A stretch of 64,000 nt of DNA. It comes from DASQUK01 sp035641315 (lineage in GTDB: Bacteria; Actinomycetota; Acidimicrobiia; Acidimicrobiales; VFJN01). Positions within the stretch are counted from its first letter, which is position 1; each line of letters opens with the position of its first letter. The DNA lies in the NCBI GenBank assembly GCA_035641315.1, contig DASQUK010000004.1, positions 36,009-100,008 on the forward strand, in the 5' to 3' direction. The translations under genes were made by a program, and so were the position numbers. The notes beneath the pieces were generated by a model. It was not told where the DNA came from. It made no database searches and saw only the letters and a list, made by a program, of their open reading frames with translations. Positions 49,029 to 58,502 of the stretch are shown one piece after another.

Positions 49029-50804
49029 ATGTTCCCGGCCCGTCGGTCGTTCCGTCCTGTCCGTCTTCGCCCGCGCCGTCGCCACCACCACCGCAGCCGG
49101 CATCGCTCCCCGCTCCACCGGCTCCGGCGCCGCCTGTGGCGCCGCCTCGTGCTCTGGCCGCCCAGACCCGCGCACGGCCTCGAGTGCCGCCGCACCACCC
49201 CCACGACGCTGCGGCTGCCAGCGGCCGCGCTGGCGACGGTGATCGTCACCACCGCCCTGGCAGCCGGGCCCGCCGGGGCGCAGGCCGAGCAGCAGCACCC
49301 ACCGACCTATGCCCCACCGGTCTCGGCACCGGTCACCGATCCGTTCCGACCGCCCACCGGGCCCTACGGCCCCGGCAACCGCGGGCTGGAGTACGACACC
49401 CGGGCGGGCGATCCCGTCTGGGCCAGTGCCGACGGGACGGTCGTCTTCGCCGGACCGGTGGCGGGCACGCTGCACGTCAGCTTGCGCCACGCCGACGGCG
49501 TGCGGACCTCGTACTCGTTCGTCGACGCCGTCGACGTCGTGCTCGGACAGCAGGTCAGCCGGGGCGACCAGATCGCCCTGGCGGGCGAGCGCCTGCACTT
49601 CGGCGCCCGCGACGGCGACACCTACTTCGACCCGGCCGCTCTGTTCGCCGGCACCGCGGGCGACGTCGAGGTGGAGCTGCTGCCCTTCGAGATACCGCCG
49701 GGCAGCACACCCGAGGCCGAGGCAAAGGCGCTGGCCCAGCTCGCCTTCGACGGCGGCGGGTTCCACATCCCCGGCCTCGACAGCGCCCTGGGCTGGCTGT
49801 ACGACCGCGCCAACTCGACTGTCGGCTACGCCACCCAGCTCAACCTGTCCGTCCGCGGGCTCAGCCTCATGGCCGACCTAGGCAACCGCCTGCTGTTCCA
49901 CGGACCCTGCTCCGACGGGCCGCCGCCGTCGGCGCCCGTGGCCGGCCAGGACCGGGTGGCCATCACGGTCGCCGGCCTGGGCTCGTCGAGCACCAGCGGC
50001 TCGATCGACGAGCTGCGCACCGCCGATCTCGGCTACGACCACGATCGCGTCGTGCGCTTCAGCTACGCCGGCGGGCGCGTCGCCGGCTCCGGTGCGGCGT
50101 TCGACCACCTCGCCACCACCAACTACGAGACCGACGCGACCCAGGACGACCTTCACGTTGCCGCCGGTCGCCTCGCGGACCTGGTCGAGGACGTGGCCGC
50201 CGCCGACCCCGACGCCGCCATCGACCTGTTCGCCCACTCGCAGGGCGGCGTCGTCGCCCGCCTGGCGCTGGTCGAGCTGTCGGACAGGGGTGTCGACCTC
50301 GAGCGGCTCGGCGTCGTGACCACCCTGGCCACGCCCCACGCCGGAGCCGATCTGGCCACTACGGTCACGGCCACCAACACCACGCTCACCGGCAACCTGG
50401 GCCTCGATGCCGCCGAGGCGCTGCTCGGCACCGGCATCGACCCCGACGCCGAGGCGCTGCGCCAGCTGTCCGAGCACTCCGACGTCGTGCGCGAGCTAGC
50501 CGTGGCCGGCGTGCCGGAGGGTGTCCCGCTCGTGTCGATCGCCGCCCGCGGCGACCTGGCGGTGGCGGCCCCCAACACCGAGGTTGACGGCGCCACCAAC
50601 GTCACCGTGCCGGTGTCGGGCCGGTCGGCCCATCGCGACCTGGTGGCGTCGGATGCCGCAACCGAAGAGATAGCCCGGGCGCTGGCCGGCGAGCCTCCTG
50701 CATGCGAGTCCTGGACGGACGTGGTGGCCGACGTCGCGGTCGGGCACGGCATCTCGTTCGCCGAGGACCAGATCGGTGCCACCGCGATGACCCAACTCCC
50801 GTAG
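49029..50804 (+). CDS. Secreted LytM (M23)-like domain fused to a lipase-like alpha/beta hydrolase
   Basis: 591 aa. A long Arg/His-rich N-terminus (about 60 residues) leads to a signal-peptide-like helix (RLPAAALATVIVTTALAAG) ending near residue 86. Residues about 100-210 form an M23 fold (PVTDPFRPPTGPYGPGNRGL, VWASADGTVVFAGPVAGTLH, ERLHFGARDGD), but the first zinc-ligand His is Asn117 and only LHFGAR (His190) remains of HxH. Residues about 310-560 are an alpha/beta hydrolase with IDLFAHSQGGVVARLALVEL (Ser404) and TTLATPHAGADL, as in lipase/PGAP1-like enzymes. The M23 gene upstream of rpsB is normal in actinobacteria; the fusion is not. Confidence 0.75.
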   Translation: MFPARRSFRPVRLRPRRRHHHRSRHRSPLHRLRRRLWRRLVLWPPRPAHGLECRRTTPTTLRLPAAALATVIVTTALAAGPAGAQAEQQHPPTYAPPVSAPVTDPFRPPTGPYGPGNRGLEYDTRAGDPVWASADGTVVFAGPVAGTLHVSLRHADGVRTSYSFVDAVDVVLGQQVSRGDQIALAGERLHFGARDGDTYFDPAALFAGTAGDVEVELLPFEIPPGSTPEAEAKALAQLAFDGGGFHIPGLDSALGWLYDRANSTVGYATQLNLSVRGLSLMADLGNRLLFHGPCSDGPPPSAPVAGQDRVAITVAGLGSSSTSGSIDELRTADLGYDHDRVVRFSYAGGRVAGSGAAFDHLATTNYETDATQDDLHVAAGRLADLVEDVAAADPDAAIDLFAHSQGGVVARLALVELSDRGVDLERLGVVTTLATPHAGADLATTVTATNTTLTGNLGLDAAEALLGTGIDPDAEALRQLSEHSDVVRELAVAGVPEGVPLVSIAARGDLAVAAPNTEVDGATNVTVPVSGRSAHRDLVASDAATEEIARALAGEPPACESWTDVVADVAVGHGISFAEDQIGATAMTQLP

Positions 50805-50855
50805 CGCGGGTGTCACCGGGTCGGAACCACATGGCGTGTCTCGACGAGCCCCCGG

Positions 50856-50979
50856 TAGGCTGTCCCGTCGGCCGGATGCCTCCGGTCGGCTCACCACACC
50901 GCAGCCGGTCCCAACCCACGGTCGCGTTCGCGCGCCGGGTCCGGCAACGACCAACCGATGGGACGAAAGGAAAAGACAC
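50856..50979 (+). promoter_or_regulatory. rpsB promoter box and possible structured leader
   Basis: CCCGGTAGGCT places a TAGGCT -10 at 50856-50861, so the rpsB mRNA would have a leader of about 110 nt. It contains GC-rich complementary stretches (for example CCGGATG/CCTCCGG near 50871-50887) and ends in AAAGGA before the GTG. Feedback control by S2 through the leader, known in other bacteria, is possible but not shown. Confidence 0.4.
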
Positions 50980-52092
<1,113 letters not shown>

Positions 52093-52097
52093 GCCAG

Positions 52098-52904
52098 ATG
52101 GCCGACTTCACCGCCAAAGACGTACAGGCCCTCCGCCAGGCCACCGGCGCGGGGATGATGGACGCCAAGAAGGCGCTCCAGGAGGCCGACGGCGACTTCG
52201 AGCAGGCCCGCAAGATCCTCCGCGAGCGGGGCCTGGCCAAGGCCGACGACCGTGCCGGGCGCGAGAACGCCCAGGGTGCGATCGCCATCGCCACCAACGC
52301 CGACGCGAACGCGGTGGGTCTGGTCGAGCTCAAGTGCGAGACCGACTTCGTCGCCAAGTCCCCGGGCTTCGTCGTGCTCACGCAGGAGCTGGCCGACTCC
52401 GTGGCCGCCCGGGGCGAGGACGCCGTCGGCGACCACAAGGACGCCATCGACGACCTGAAGGTCAGCCTCAAGGAGAACATCGCCCTCGGCCGCGCCGTCC
52501 AGGTCACGGTGGACGAGGGCGAGGTGGTCGACACCTATCTGCACCGCCAGGACGGGCGGGGCGTCAACGGCGTGGTGGTCGTCCTCCGTGGCGGCTCCAA
52601 GGAGCTGGCCCACGACATCGCCGTGCACGTCGCGTTCGCCAAGCCCCAGTACCTCACCCGCGACGAGGTGCCGGCCGAGGCGGTCGAGGACGAGCGCCAG
52701 ACCCTCCTCAACATCACCAAGGCCGAGGGCAAGCCCGAGGCGGCGTGGCCCAAGATCGTCGAGGGACGCCTCAACGGCTGGTACAAAGAGCGCGTGCTCC
52801 TCGAGCAACCTTTCGTCCGCGACGAGAAGCAGACCATCGCGCAGGTCGCCAGCGGCGGTGGGGCCGAGGTCGTGCGCTACGCCCAGCTGTTCATCGGCGG
52901 CTGA
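52098..52904 (+). CDS. tsf: Translation elongation factor Ts
   Basis: 268 aa nucleotide exchange factor for EF-Tu. ADFTAKDVQALRQATGAGMM, DAKKALQEADGDFEQARKIL and the TDFVAKSPGFVVL motif that touches EF-Tu are clear; the second core half has SKELAHDIAVHVAFAKPQYL and ends QVASGGGAEVVRYAQLFIGG. Begins 5 nt after rpsB and ends 18 nt before pyrH. Confidence 0.97.
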   Translation: MADFTAKDVQALRQATGAGMMDAKKALQEADGDFEQARKILRERGLAKADDRAGRENAQGAIAIATNADANAVGLVELKCETDFVAKSPGFVVLTQELADSVAARGEDAVGDHKDAIDDLKVSLKENIALGRAVQVTVDEGEVVDTYLHRQDGRGVNGVVVVLRGGSKELAHDIAVHVAFAKPQYLTRDEVPAEAVEDERQTLLNITKAEGKPEAAWPKIVEGRLNGWYKERVLLEQPFVRDEKQTIAQVASGGGAEVVRYAQLFIGG

Positions 52905-52922
52905 GGACCAGGGACCCGGCTC

Positions 52923-53651
52923 GTGACCGACTCCCCACCGGAGTACAGCCGGGTCCTGCTGAAGCTGTCGGGCGAGGCGTTCGCCGGCGACGTCGGCTAC
53001 GGCATCGACGGCAAGTTCGCCGACTACATCGCCAACGAGATCGTGGCCGTGCGCGACAACCAGGGCGTTGACGTCGCCGTGGTGGTCGGCGGCGGCAACA
53101 TCTGGCGAGGGATGACCGGCACCGGTGCCGGCATGGACCGCGCCCAGGCCGACTACATGGGCATGCTGGCCACTGTCATCAACGCCCTGGCCCTGCAGGA
53201 CACGCTCGAGCGTCTCGACCAGCCCACCCGGGTGCAGACCGCCATCCACATGGCGCAGGTGGCCGAGCCCTACATCCGCCGACGCGCCATCCGCCACCTG
53301 GAGAAGGGCCGCGTCGTGATCTTCGCCGGCGGCACCGGCAACCCCTTCTTCACCACCGACACCGCCGCGGCGCTCCGCGCGGTCGAGATCGAGGCCGACG
53401 TCATGTTGCGGGGCACCCACTCGGGTGTCGACGGCCTCTACACCGACGATCCCCGCACCAACCCCGACGCGACCCGGCTCGACACCGTCAGCTACCTCGA
53501 CGTGCTCAACCGCGGCCTCAAGGCGATGGATTCGACCGCCATCACGCTGTGCATGGACAACAAGCTGCCGATCGTCGTGTTCGACCTGCTCGGCAAGGGC
53601 AACATCGCGTCGATCGTGGGGGGCCAAGCGGTCGGTACTCTGATCCGCTGA
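52923..53651 (+). CDS. pyrH: Uridylate kinase
   Basis: 242 aa hexameric UMP kinase of pyrimidine synthesis. YSRVLLKLSGEAFAGDVGYG, VVVGGGNIWRGMTGTGAGMD, RAQADYMGMLATVINALALQ, RVVIFAGGTGNPFFTTDTAA and the closing MDNKLPIVVFDLLGKGNIAS are family-specific. GTG start. A hairpin of broken symmetry (ACGGCG/CGCCGT plus CGGG/CCCG, 53651-53679) begins at the stop codon and may attenuate transcription before frr. Confidence 0.97.
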   Translation: MTDSPPEYSRVLLKLSGEAFAGDVGYGIDGKFADYIANEIVAVRDNQGVDVAVVVGGGNIWRGMTGTGAGMDRAQADYMGMLATVINALALQDTLERLDQPTRVQTAIHMAQVAEPYIRRRAIRHLEKGRVVIFAGGTGNPFFTTDTAAALRAVEIEADVMLRGTHSGVDGLYTDDPRTNPDATRLDTVSYLDVLNRGLKAMDSTAITLCMDNKLPIVVFDLLGKGNIASIVGGQAVGTLIR

Positions 53652-53679
53652 CGGCGGCCGGCGGGAAGCCCGGCGCCGT
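53651..53679 (+). terminator. Hairpin between pyrH and frr
   Basis: ACGGCG pairs with CGCCGT and CGGG with CCCG around an AAG loop, with an unpaired GCCGG bulge. Its position at the end of pyrH suggests partial termination or mRNA processing; no U-tract. Confidence 0.35.
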
Positions 53680-53699
53680 CGGGGAGAGCAGGAGAGCCC

Positions 53700-54278
53700 G
53701 TGAGTACTGATGACGACGACGTGATCCCGATGGTGCTCGACGAGGCGCGGGACAAGATGGCCAAGGCCGTCTCGCATGCCCGGTCCGAGTTCACCGGCGT
53801 CCGCACCGGCCGGGCGGCGCCGGCCCTGGTCGAGAAGCTTCCGGTCGACTACTACGGCACCGAGGTGCCGCTGCAACAGATCGCCGGCTTCACGGTTCCC
53901 GAGGCCCGCATGCTGGTGATCAGCCCCTACGACAAGAGCTCGCTGGGCGCGATCGAGAAGGCGATCCAGCAGAGCGGACTGGGCCTGGCCCCGAGCAACG
54001 ACGGTCAGATCATCCGCCTCAACTTCCCACCGCTCACCGAGGAGCGCCGCAAGGAGCTGGTGCGGTTGGTCAAGGGGATGGCCGAGGAGGGGCGGGTGAG
54101 CATCCGCCACGCCCGCCGCAGCGCGCGGCACGAGCTCGAGGCGTTCGAGAAGGACGGCGACATCTCGGCCGACGATCTGGCTCGCGCCGAGAAGGAGCTG
54201 GACAAGCTCACGCACCGGTACGAAGGCGAGGTCGACACGGCCCTCGAGCACAAGGAGCAAGAGCTGCTCGCCACCTGA
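53700..54278 (+). CDS. frr: Ribosome recycling factor
   Basis: 192 aa, near the usual 185. KMAKAVSHARSEFTGVRTGR, APALVEKLPVDYYGTEVPLQ, PEARMLVISPYDKSSLGAIE and RLNFPPLTEERRKELVRLVK, then the long three-helix bundle (VSIRHARRSARHELEAFEKD). Splits post-termination ribosomes with EF-G. The first ~8 residues are acidic (STDDDDVIP). GTG start with a GGAGAGC ribosome site. Confidence 0.97.
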   Translation: MSTDDDDVIPMVLDEARDKMAKAVSHARSEFTGVRTGRAAPALVEKLPVDYYGTEVPLQQIAGFTVPEARMLVISPYDKSSLGAIEKAIQQSGLGLAPSNDGQIIRLNFPPLTEERRKELVRLVKGMAEEGRVSIRHARRSARHELEAFEKDGDISADDLARAEKELDKLTHRYEGEVDTALEHKEQELLAT

Positions 54279-54384
54279 CCCCCTCCACCACCTGGGCGCG
54301 CCACGCGTGCAGGATGGTGGGCGCAACGGGACGCACGACCACGCACGGTGGGCCGCAACGAGAGCGCGACGAGAGGAAGAGCCT

Positions 54385-55962
54385 GTGACCGACAGGGAAG
54401 AGCGCCGGCAGAAGCGGCACCGTGATCCCACCGAAGGCGTCCGTCTCATCGGTGCCGACGAGGCTGCGGAGGCGCTCGAACGCGACGACATCCGACACCG
54501 CCTACGCGAAGACCAGCCGCGCTTCGGCGATCGGCCGGCGTCGGCCGAGGCCGGTGGGCCCCGCCCGGCGCTGCGCTTCCCCCTCGGCTCGTACGACGAC
54601 CCCACCACGATCGAGCGGCCGCCCGTCGTGCCCGTCCAACCGCCCACCGAAGCGCCCGAGCTGTCGCACTGGGCGGGCTCGGCCGCAGAGGAGGTCCCCA
54701 ACATGAACCGCCGCGATCCACGCCAGGGCGACGATCCCTGGTCGACGTTTGCCGACTCCGACCCCCGCTGGCGCGACGATCCCCGGGCGCCGGTCAGCCA
54801 CCCGCCCGGACCGCCGGCCGGACCACCGCCCCAGCCGACGCGCCGCCAGCCGGCCGGCGGGTGGCCCGACCCCGGTGAGCCCCAGGCCCCCGAGCCGCCG
54901 CCGGGGCGGTCGGTGTTCGGCGACGCCCCCGAGCAGCCGCCCGCCTACGAGGACGCCTACGCCGACGAGGGCTACGCCGACGAGTACGACGCCACCTACG
55001 ACGAGAGCTACGACGACGTCTACGCCGACGAGACCTATGCGGACGAGACGGGGGGCGGCTACGCGCCCGAGGCTCGCGGTGTCGCCACGGCCCCGCGCCG
55101 CCGAGCGCCGAGGCGTGCCCCCCGCAGGATCACCGCGGACCGCGATCTCCGCACCGCCATCGGTGTTGGCGTTGTGTTCGCCGCCGCAGCGCTGGTGCTC
55201 TTCCGGTTCGGCGAGGAGATCGGCGGCATGATCGTCGCCGTCCCCGTGCTGGCGTACGCCGCCTACGAGTACTTCGTGGCCGCCAACAAGGCGGGGCACG
55301 AGGCGCTCATGCCGGTCGGGGTGGTGGCGACGGTCGGTGCCGTCATCGCCGCGTACAACTACGGCGAGGGCGCCTTGCCGCTGGTCATGGTGCTGGCGGT
55401 CGCGGTCTGCTTCCTCTGGTACCTGGTGCGTGCCGCCACCGATCGGCCGGTGCCCAACATCGGGGTCACGCTGCTCGGCATCGGCTGGATCGGCTTGTTC
55501 GGCTCGTTCGCCGGGCTGCTGCTGGCCGAGCCGGGGGGCAACGGCGTGGCGTTCCTGCTGGCGGCGGTGATCCCGACCATCGGCTACGACGTCGGTGCCC
55601 TGTTCGTCGGCCGCAGCGCCGGGTCGCGGCCGCTGTCCGACGCCAGCCCCAACAAGACGATCGAGGGCCTGCTCGGTGGCATGGTGTTGGCGGTCGCGAC
55701 CGGTGTCGTCTTCGCCACGGTCGCGGGCGGTGTCTTCCCGTTCGACGAGGCCAGCGAGGGGCTCAAGCTGGGCGTGCTGGTGGCCCTGGTGGCGCCCCTC
55801 GGCGACCTGTCGGAGTCACTGGTCAAGCGCGACCTGGGCGTCAAGGACATGGGCAGCGTCCTGCCGGGCCACGGCGGCCTGCTCGACCGCTTCGACGCCT
55901 TGCTGTTCGTGCTCCCCGCGGTCTGGTACCTGGGGAGGGTCAGCGACTTCTTCCTCACCTGA
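54385..55962 (+). CDS. cdsA: Phosphatidate cytidylyltransferase with giant disordered N-terminus
   Basis: 525 aa; typical CdsA is 270-300. The C-terminal ~270 residues are the polytopic enzyme making CDP-diacylglycerol, about eight membrane helices ending with the signature ASPNKTIEGLLGG, DLSESLVKRDLGVKDMGS and VLPGHGGLLDRFDALLF. The first ~255 residues are soluble and low complexity: charged, Pro-rich (PPGPPAGPPPQPTRR), then acidic Tyr repeats (YADEGYADEYDATYDES) and a basic RRRAPRRAPRR patch before the first helix. GTG at 54385 with GAGGAAGAG upstream decides the start. Function of the extension unknown. Confidence 0.93.
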   Translation: MTDREERRQKRHRDPTEGVRLIGADEAAEALERDDIRHRLREDQPRFGDRPASAEAGGPRPALRFPLGSYDDPTTIERPPVVPVQPPTEAPELSHWAGSAAEEVPNMNRRDPRQGDDPWSTFADSDPRWRDDPRAPVSHPPGPPAGPPPQPTRRQPAGGWPDPGEPQAPEPPPGRSVFGDAPEQPPAYEDAYADEGYADEYDATYDESYDDVYADETYADETGGGYAPEARGVATAPRRRAPRRAPRRITADRDLRTAIGVGVVFAAAALVLFRFGEEIGGMIVAVPVLAYAAYEYFVAANKAGHEALMPVGVVATVGAVIAAYNYGEGALPLVMVLAVAVCFLWYLVRAATDRPVPNIGVTLLGIGWIGLFGSFAGLLLAEPGGNGVAFLLAAVIPTIGYDVGALFVGRSAGSRPLSDASPNKTIEGLLGGMVLAVATGVVFATVAGGVFPFDEASEGLKLGVLVALVAPLGDLSESLVKRDLGVKDMGSVLPGHGGLLDRFDALLFVLPAVWYLGRVSDFFLT

Positions 55963-55968
55963 ACCGCC

Positions 55969-55974
55969 TACCCT
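55969..55974 (+). promoter_or_regulatory. Candidate dxr -10 box (TACCCT), leaderless type
   Basis: TACCCT ends 7 nt before the GTG at 55982; no Shine-Dalgarno. The box begins 6 nt after the cdsA stop. Confidence 0.35.
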
Positions 55975-55981
55975 CGCGGAT

Positions 55982-57151
55982 GTGGCTCTGACGACCGTCG
56001 CCGTCGCCGGGTCGACCGGGTCGATCGGGACACAGACCATCGATGTGGTGCGGGCCGAGGCCGACCGGTTCGAGATCGTGGCGCTGGGGGCCTGGTCGTC
56101 GGCGGACGCGCTGGTGCGCCAGGCCCACGAGCTGCACCCCAAGCTGGTCGTGATCGGCGACCAGCGGGGCGCCGCGGCCGTCACCGACGGGGTGCCGCCG
56201 GGCACCGAGGTACGGGCCGGCGAGGAGGCACTCGCCGAGCTGGGCGCCCTGGCCGACGTGTGCGTCAACGGCGTGGTGGGGTTCGCCGGCCTGCGGGTGA
56301 CCCTGGCGGCGCTGGCCGCCGGCCGGCGCTTGGCGCTGGCCAACAAGGAGTCGCTGATCGCCGGGGGACCGGTGGTGCGGGCGGTGCTCGACCGTCCCGG
56401 TGCCGGCCACATCGTGCCGGTCGACTCCGAGCACTGCGCCGTGCACCAGTGCCTGGCCGCCAACGCCAGCGGCGACCCGGCGCGCGTGGCCCGCATCGTG
56501 CTCACGGCCAGCGGGGGACCGTTCCGGGGCCGCCGCCGCGCCGACCTGGCCCACGTGACCGTGGACGACGCCCTGGCCCACCCGACCTGGTCGATGGGCC
56601 CCAAGATCACCGTGGATTCGTCGACGCTCATGAACAAGGGCTTGGAGGTTATCGAGGCCCACGAGTTGTTCGGCGTGGGCTACGACGCCATCGATGTGGT
56701 GGTCCACCCGCAGTCGATCGTCCACTCCATGGTGGAGATGACGGACGGCTCCACCATCGCCCAGCTCTCCAATCCCGACATGCGCCTGCCCATCGGCTAC
56801 GCCCTGGCGTGGCCCGACCGCATCGCGACGCCGTTCGGCCGCATCGACTGGTCGGCTCGCGGCCGACTCGACTTCGAGGCCCCGGACGACGAGGCCTTCC
56901 CGTGCCTGGGCCTGGCGTACGAGGCCGGGCGCCAGGGCGAGACGGCGCCGGCGGTGCTCAACGCCGCCAACGAGGAGGCGGTGGCTGCCTTCCTGGCCGG
57001 GCAGATCCGCTGGATGGATATCCCCGACGTCCTCAACATGGTCCTCGCCCGGCATGATGGAGGCCGTGCCGACGGGGTCGACGCCGTGATCGACGCCGAC
57101 CGGCGCGGTCGAGACGCCGCCCGGCGCGAGATCGAGAGGATCACCGAATGA
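55982..57151 (+). CDS. dxr: 1-deoxy-D-xylulose-5-phosphate reductoisomerase
   Basis: 389 aa, second step of the MEP isoprenoid pathway. NADPH loop VAVAGSTGSIGTQTIDVVR, LANKESLIAGG, the metal site PVDSEHCAVHQCL (Asp, Glu), ILTASGGPFRG, HPTWSMGPKITVDSSTLMNK, GLEVIEAHELFGV (third acidic ligand) and VHPQSIVHSMVEMTDGS. GTG at 55982 starts four residues before the NADPH strand. It overlaps the rip1/rseP gene by 4 nt. IspG, encoded next but one, is the fifth MEP enzyme downstream. Confidence 0.97.
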   Translation: MALTTVAVAGSTGSIGTQTIDVVRAEADRFEIVALGAWSSADALVRQAHELHPKLVVIGDQRGAAAVTDGVPPGTEVRAGEEALAELGALADVCVNGVVGFAGLRVTLAALAAGRRLALANKESLIAGGPVVRAVLDRPGAGHIVPVDSEHCAVHQCLAANASGDPARVARIVLTASGGPFRGRRRADLAHVTVDDALAHPTWSMGPKITVDSSTLMNKGLEVIEAHELFGVGYDAIDVVVHPQSIVHSMVEMTDGSTIAQLSNPDMRLPIGYALAWPDRIATPFGRIDWSARGRLDFEAPDDEAFPCLGLAYEAGRQGETAPAVLNAANEEAVAAFLAGQIRWMDIPDVLNMVLARHDGGRADGVDAVIDADRRGRDAARREIERITE

Positions 57152-58467
57152 CCGACACGGACCGACACCCCGAGCCGCCGAGCGGCTCGCGGCCCGCGCC
57201 GGATCCCCCCGAGTACGAGACCGGGGGACTGCGCCTCGCCTTGCTGATCGGTGTCGTCGTGCTCGCCGGGCTGGCCTGGGGCTGGCCGGTCCTGGTGATG
57301 ATCTTCGGCATCGTGGTGATGATCTTCCTCCACGAGCTGGGCCACTACGTGACCGCCAAGTGGTCGGGCATGAAGGTGACGGAGTTCTTCATCGGCTTCG
57401 GCCCCAAGATCTGGTCGTTCCAGCGGGGCGAGACCGAGTACGGCATCAAGGTCATCCCCGCCGGCGCCTACGTCCGCATCATCGGGATGAACAACCTCGA
57501 CGACGTCGACCCCGGCGACGAGCCCCGCACCTACCGGCAGCAGTCCTTCTCCAAGCGGCTGCTGGTGGTGAGCGCCGGCTCGCTCATGCACTTCGCCCAG
57601 GCGTTCGTGCTGCTGGTCCTGCTGCTGGGAGTGGTGGGGTTCCCGGGCCGCAGCATCGCCAACCCGCCCGACCGGGCCCCGGCGTGGGAGATCGACGCGG
57701 TGGTGGCCGACAGCGCCGCCCAGGCCGCCGGGCTGCAGGAGGACGACCTCATCGTGGCCGTCGACGGCGAGCCGGTGTCGCGCTACGACGAGCTGTCGGA
57801 CGCACTCTCCGCCTACGACGTCGGCGACGAGGTGTCGTTCACCATCGAGCGTGACGGGGTGGAGCGGACGGTCGATGCCGAGCTGCGTCCCCGTCCCGAG
57901 GGCGAGGGTGGCGTCGCCGGTTCCCCGTTCCTGGGCGTGGGCACCTCGAAGCACTACTCCGACGAGCCCATCGGGCTGGGCACCGCCATCGGCCGCGCAC
58001 CCGGCGAGATGGTGCGCTTCACCGGCCAGACGTTCAGCGCGCTGGTCAGCGCCTTCAGCCCCGACCGCCTCAGCAACTTCGCCAACGACGTGGGCGATGG
58101 CAGCAACAACGAGGGCTCGGGCTCCGGCGGCTCGGGCTCGTCGTCCGACGACGACGGCCGCCTCATCTCGATCATCGGTGTCATCCACATCGGATCCCAG
58201 GACGTCGAGAACCGGGGCGCCTTCCTGCTCGCCCTGTTCTTCAACCTCAACATGTTCATCGGCGTCTTCAACATGCTGCCGCTGCTACCGCTCGACGGCG
58301 GGCACGCCGCCATGGCCATCTACGAGCGCATCCGGTCGCGTCGCGGGCGCCAGTACCACGCCGACTTCGCCAAGCTGCTGCCGCTCACCTACGCGGTGGT
58401 GATGGTGCTGGTCGTGATCGGGGTGACGACGATGTACCTCGACCTCGTCAACCCCATCGATCTGTGA
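57148..58467 (+). CDS. rip1: Site-2 protease, Rip1/RseP family
   Basis: 439 aa intramembrane zinc metalloprotease. The first helix carries the HELGHYVTAK zinc motif (about residue 60); a PDZ domain (about 180-255: AAQAAGLQEDDLIVAVDGEP, RYDELSDALSAYDVGDEVSF) lies in the exocytoplasmic loop; the second catalytic motif NMLPLLPLDGGHAA is near residue 375. A Gly/Ser linker (NNEGSGSGGSGSSSDDD) follows the PDZ. Such proteases release anti-sigma factors. The ATG overlaps dxr (ATGA), the same dxr-rip1-ispG order as mycobacteria. Confidence 0.95.
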   Translation: MTDTDRHPEPPSGSRPAPDPPEYETGGLRLALLIGVVVLAGLAWGWPVLVMIFGIVVMIFLHELGHYVTAKWSGMKVTEFFIGFGPKIWSFQRGETEYGIKVIPAGAYVRIIGMNNLDDVDPGDEPRTYRQQSFSKRLLVVSAGSLMHFAQAFVLLVLLLGVVGFPGRSIANPPDRAPAWEIDAVVADSAAQAAGLQEDDLIVAVDGEPVSRYDELSDALSAYDVGDEVSFTIERDGVERTVDAELRPRPEGEGGVAGSPFLGVGTSKHYSDEPIGLGTAIGRAPGEMVRFTGQTFSALVSAFSPDRLSNFANDVGDGSNNEGSGSGGSGSSSDDDGRLISIIGVIHIGSQDVENRGAFLLALFFNLNMFIGVFNMLPLLPLDGGHAAMAIYERIRSRRGRQYHADFAKLLPLTYAVVMVLVVIGVTTMYLDLVNPIDL

Positions 58468-58502
58468 CGCGGCCCGCGCCCCGGTTGCGGTAAACCACGC
58501 CC

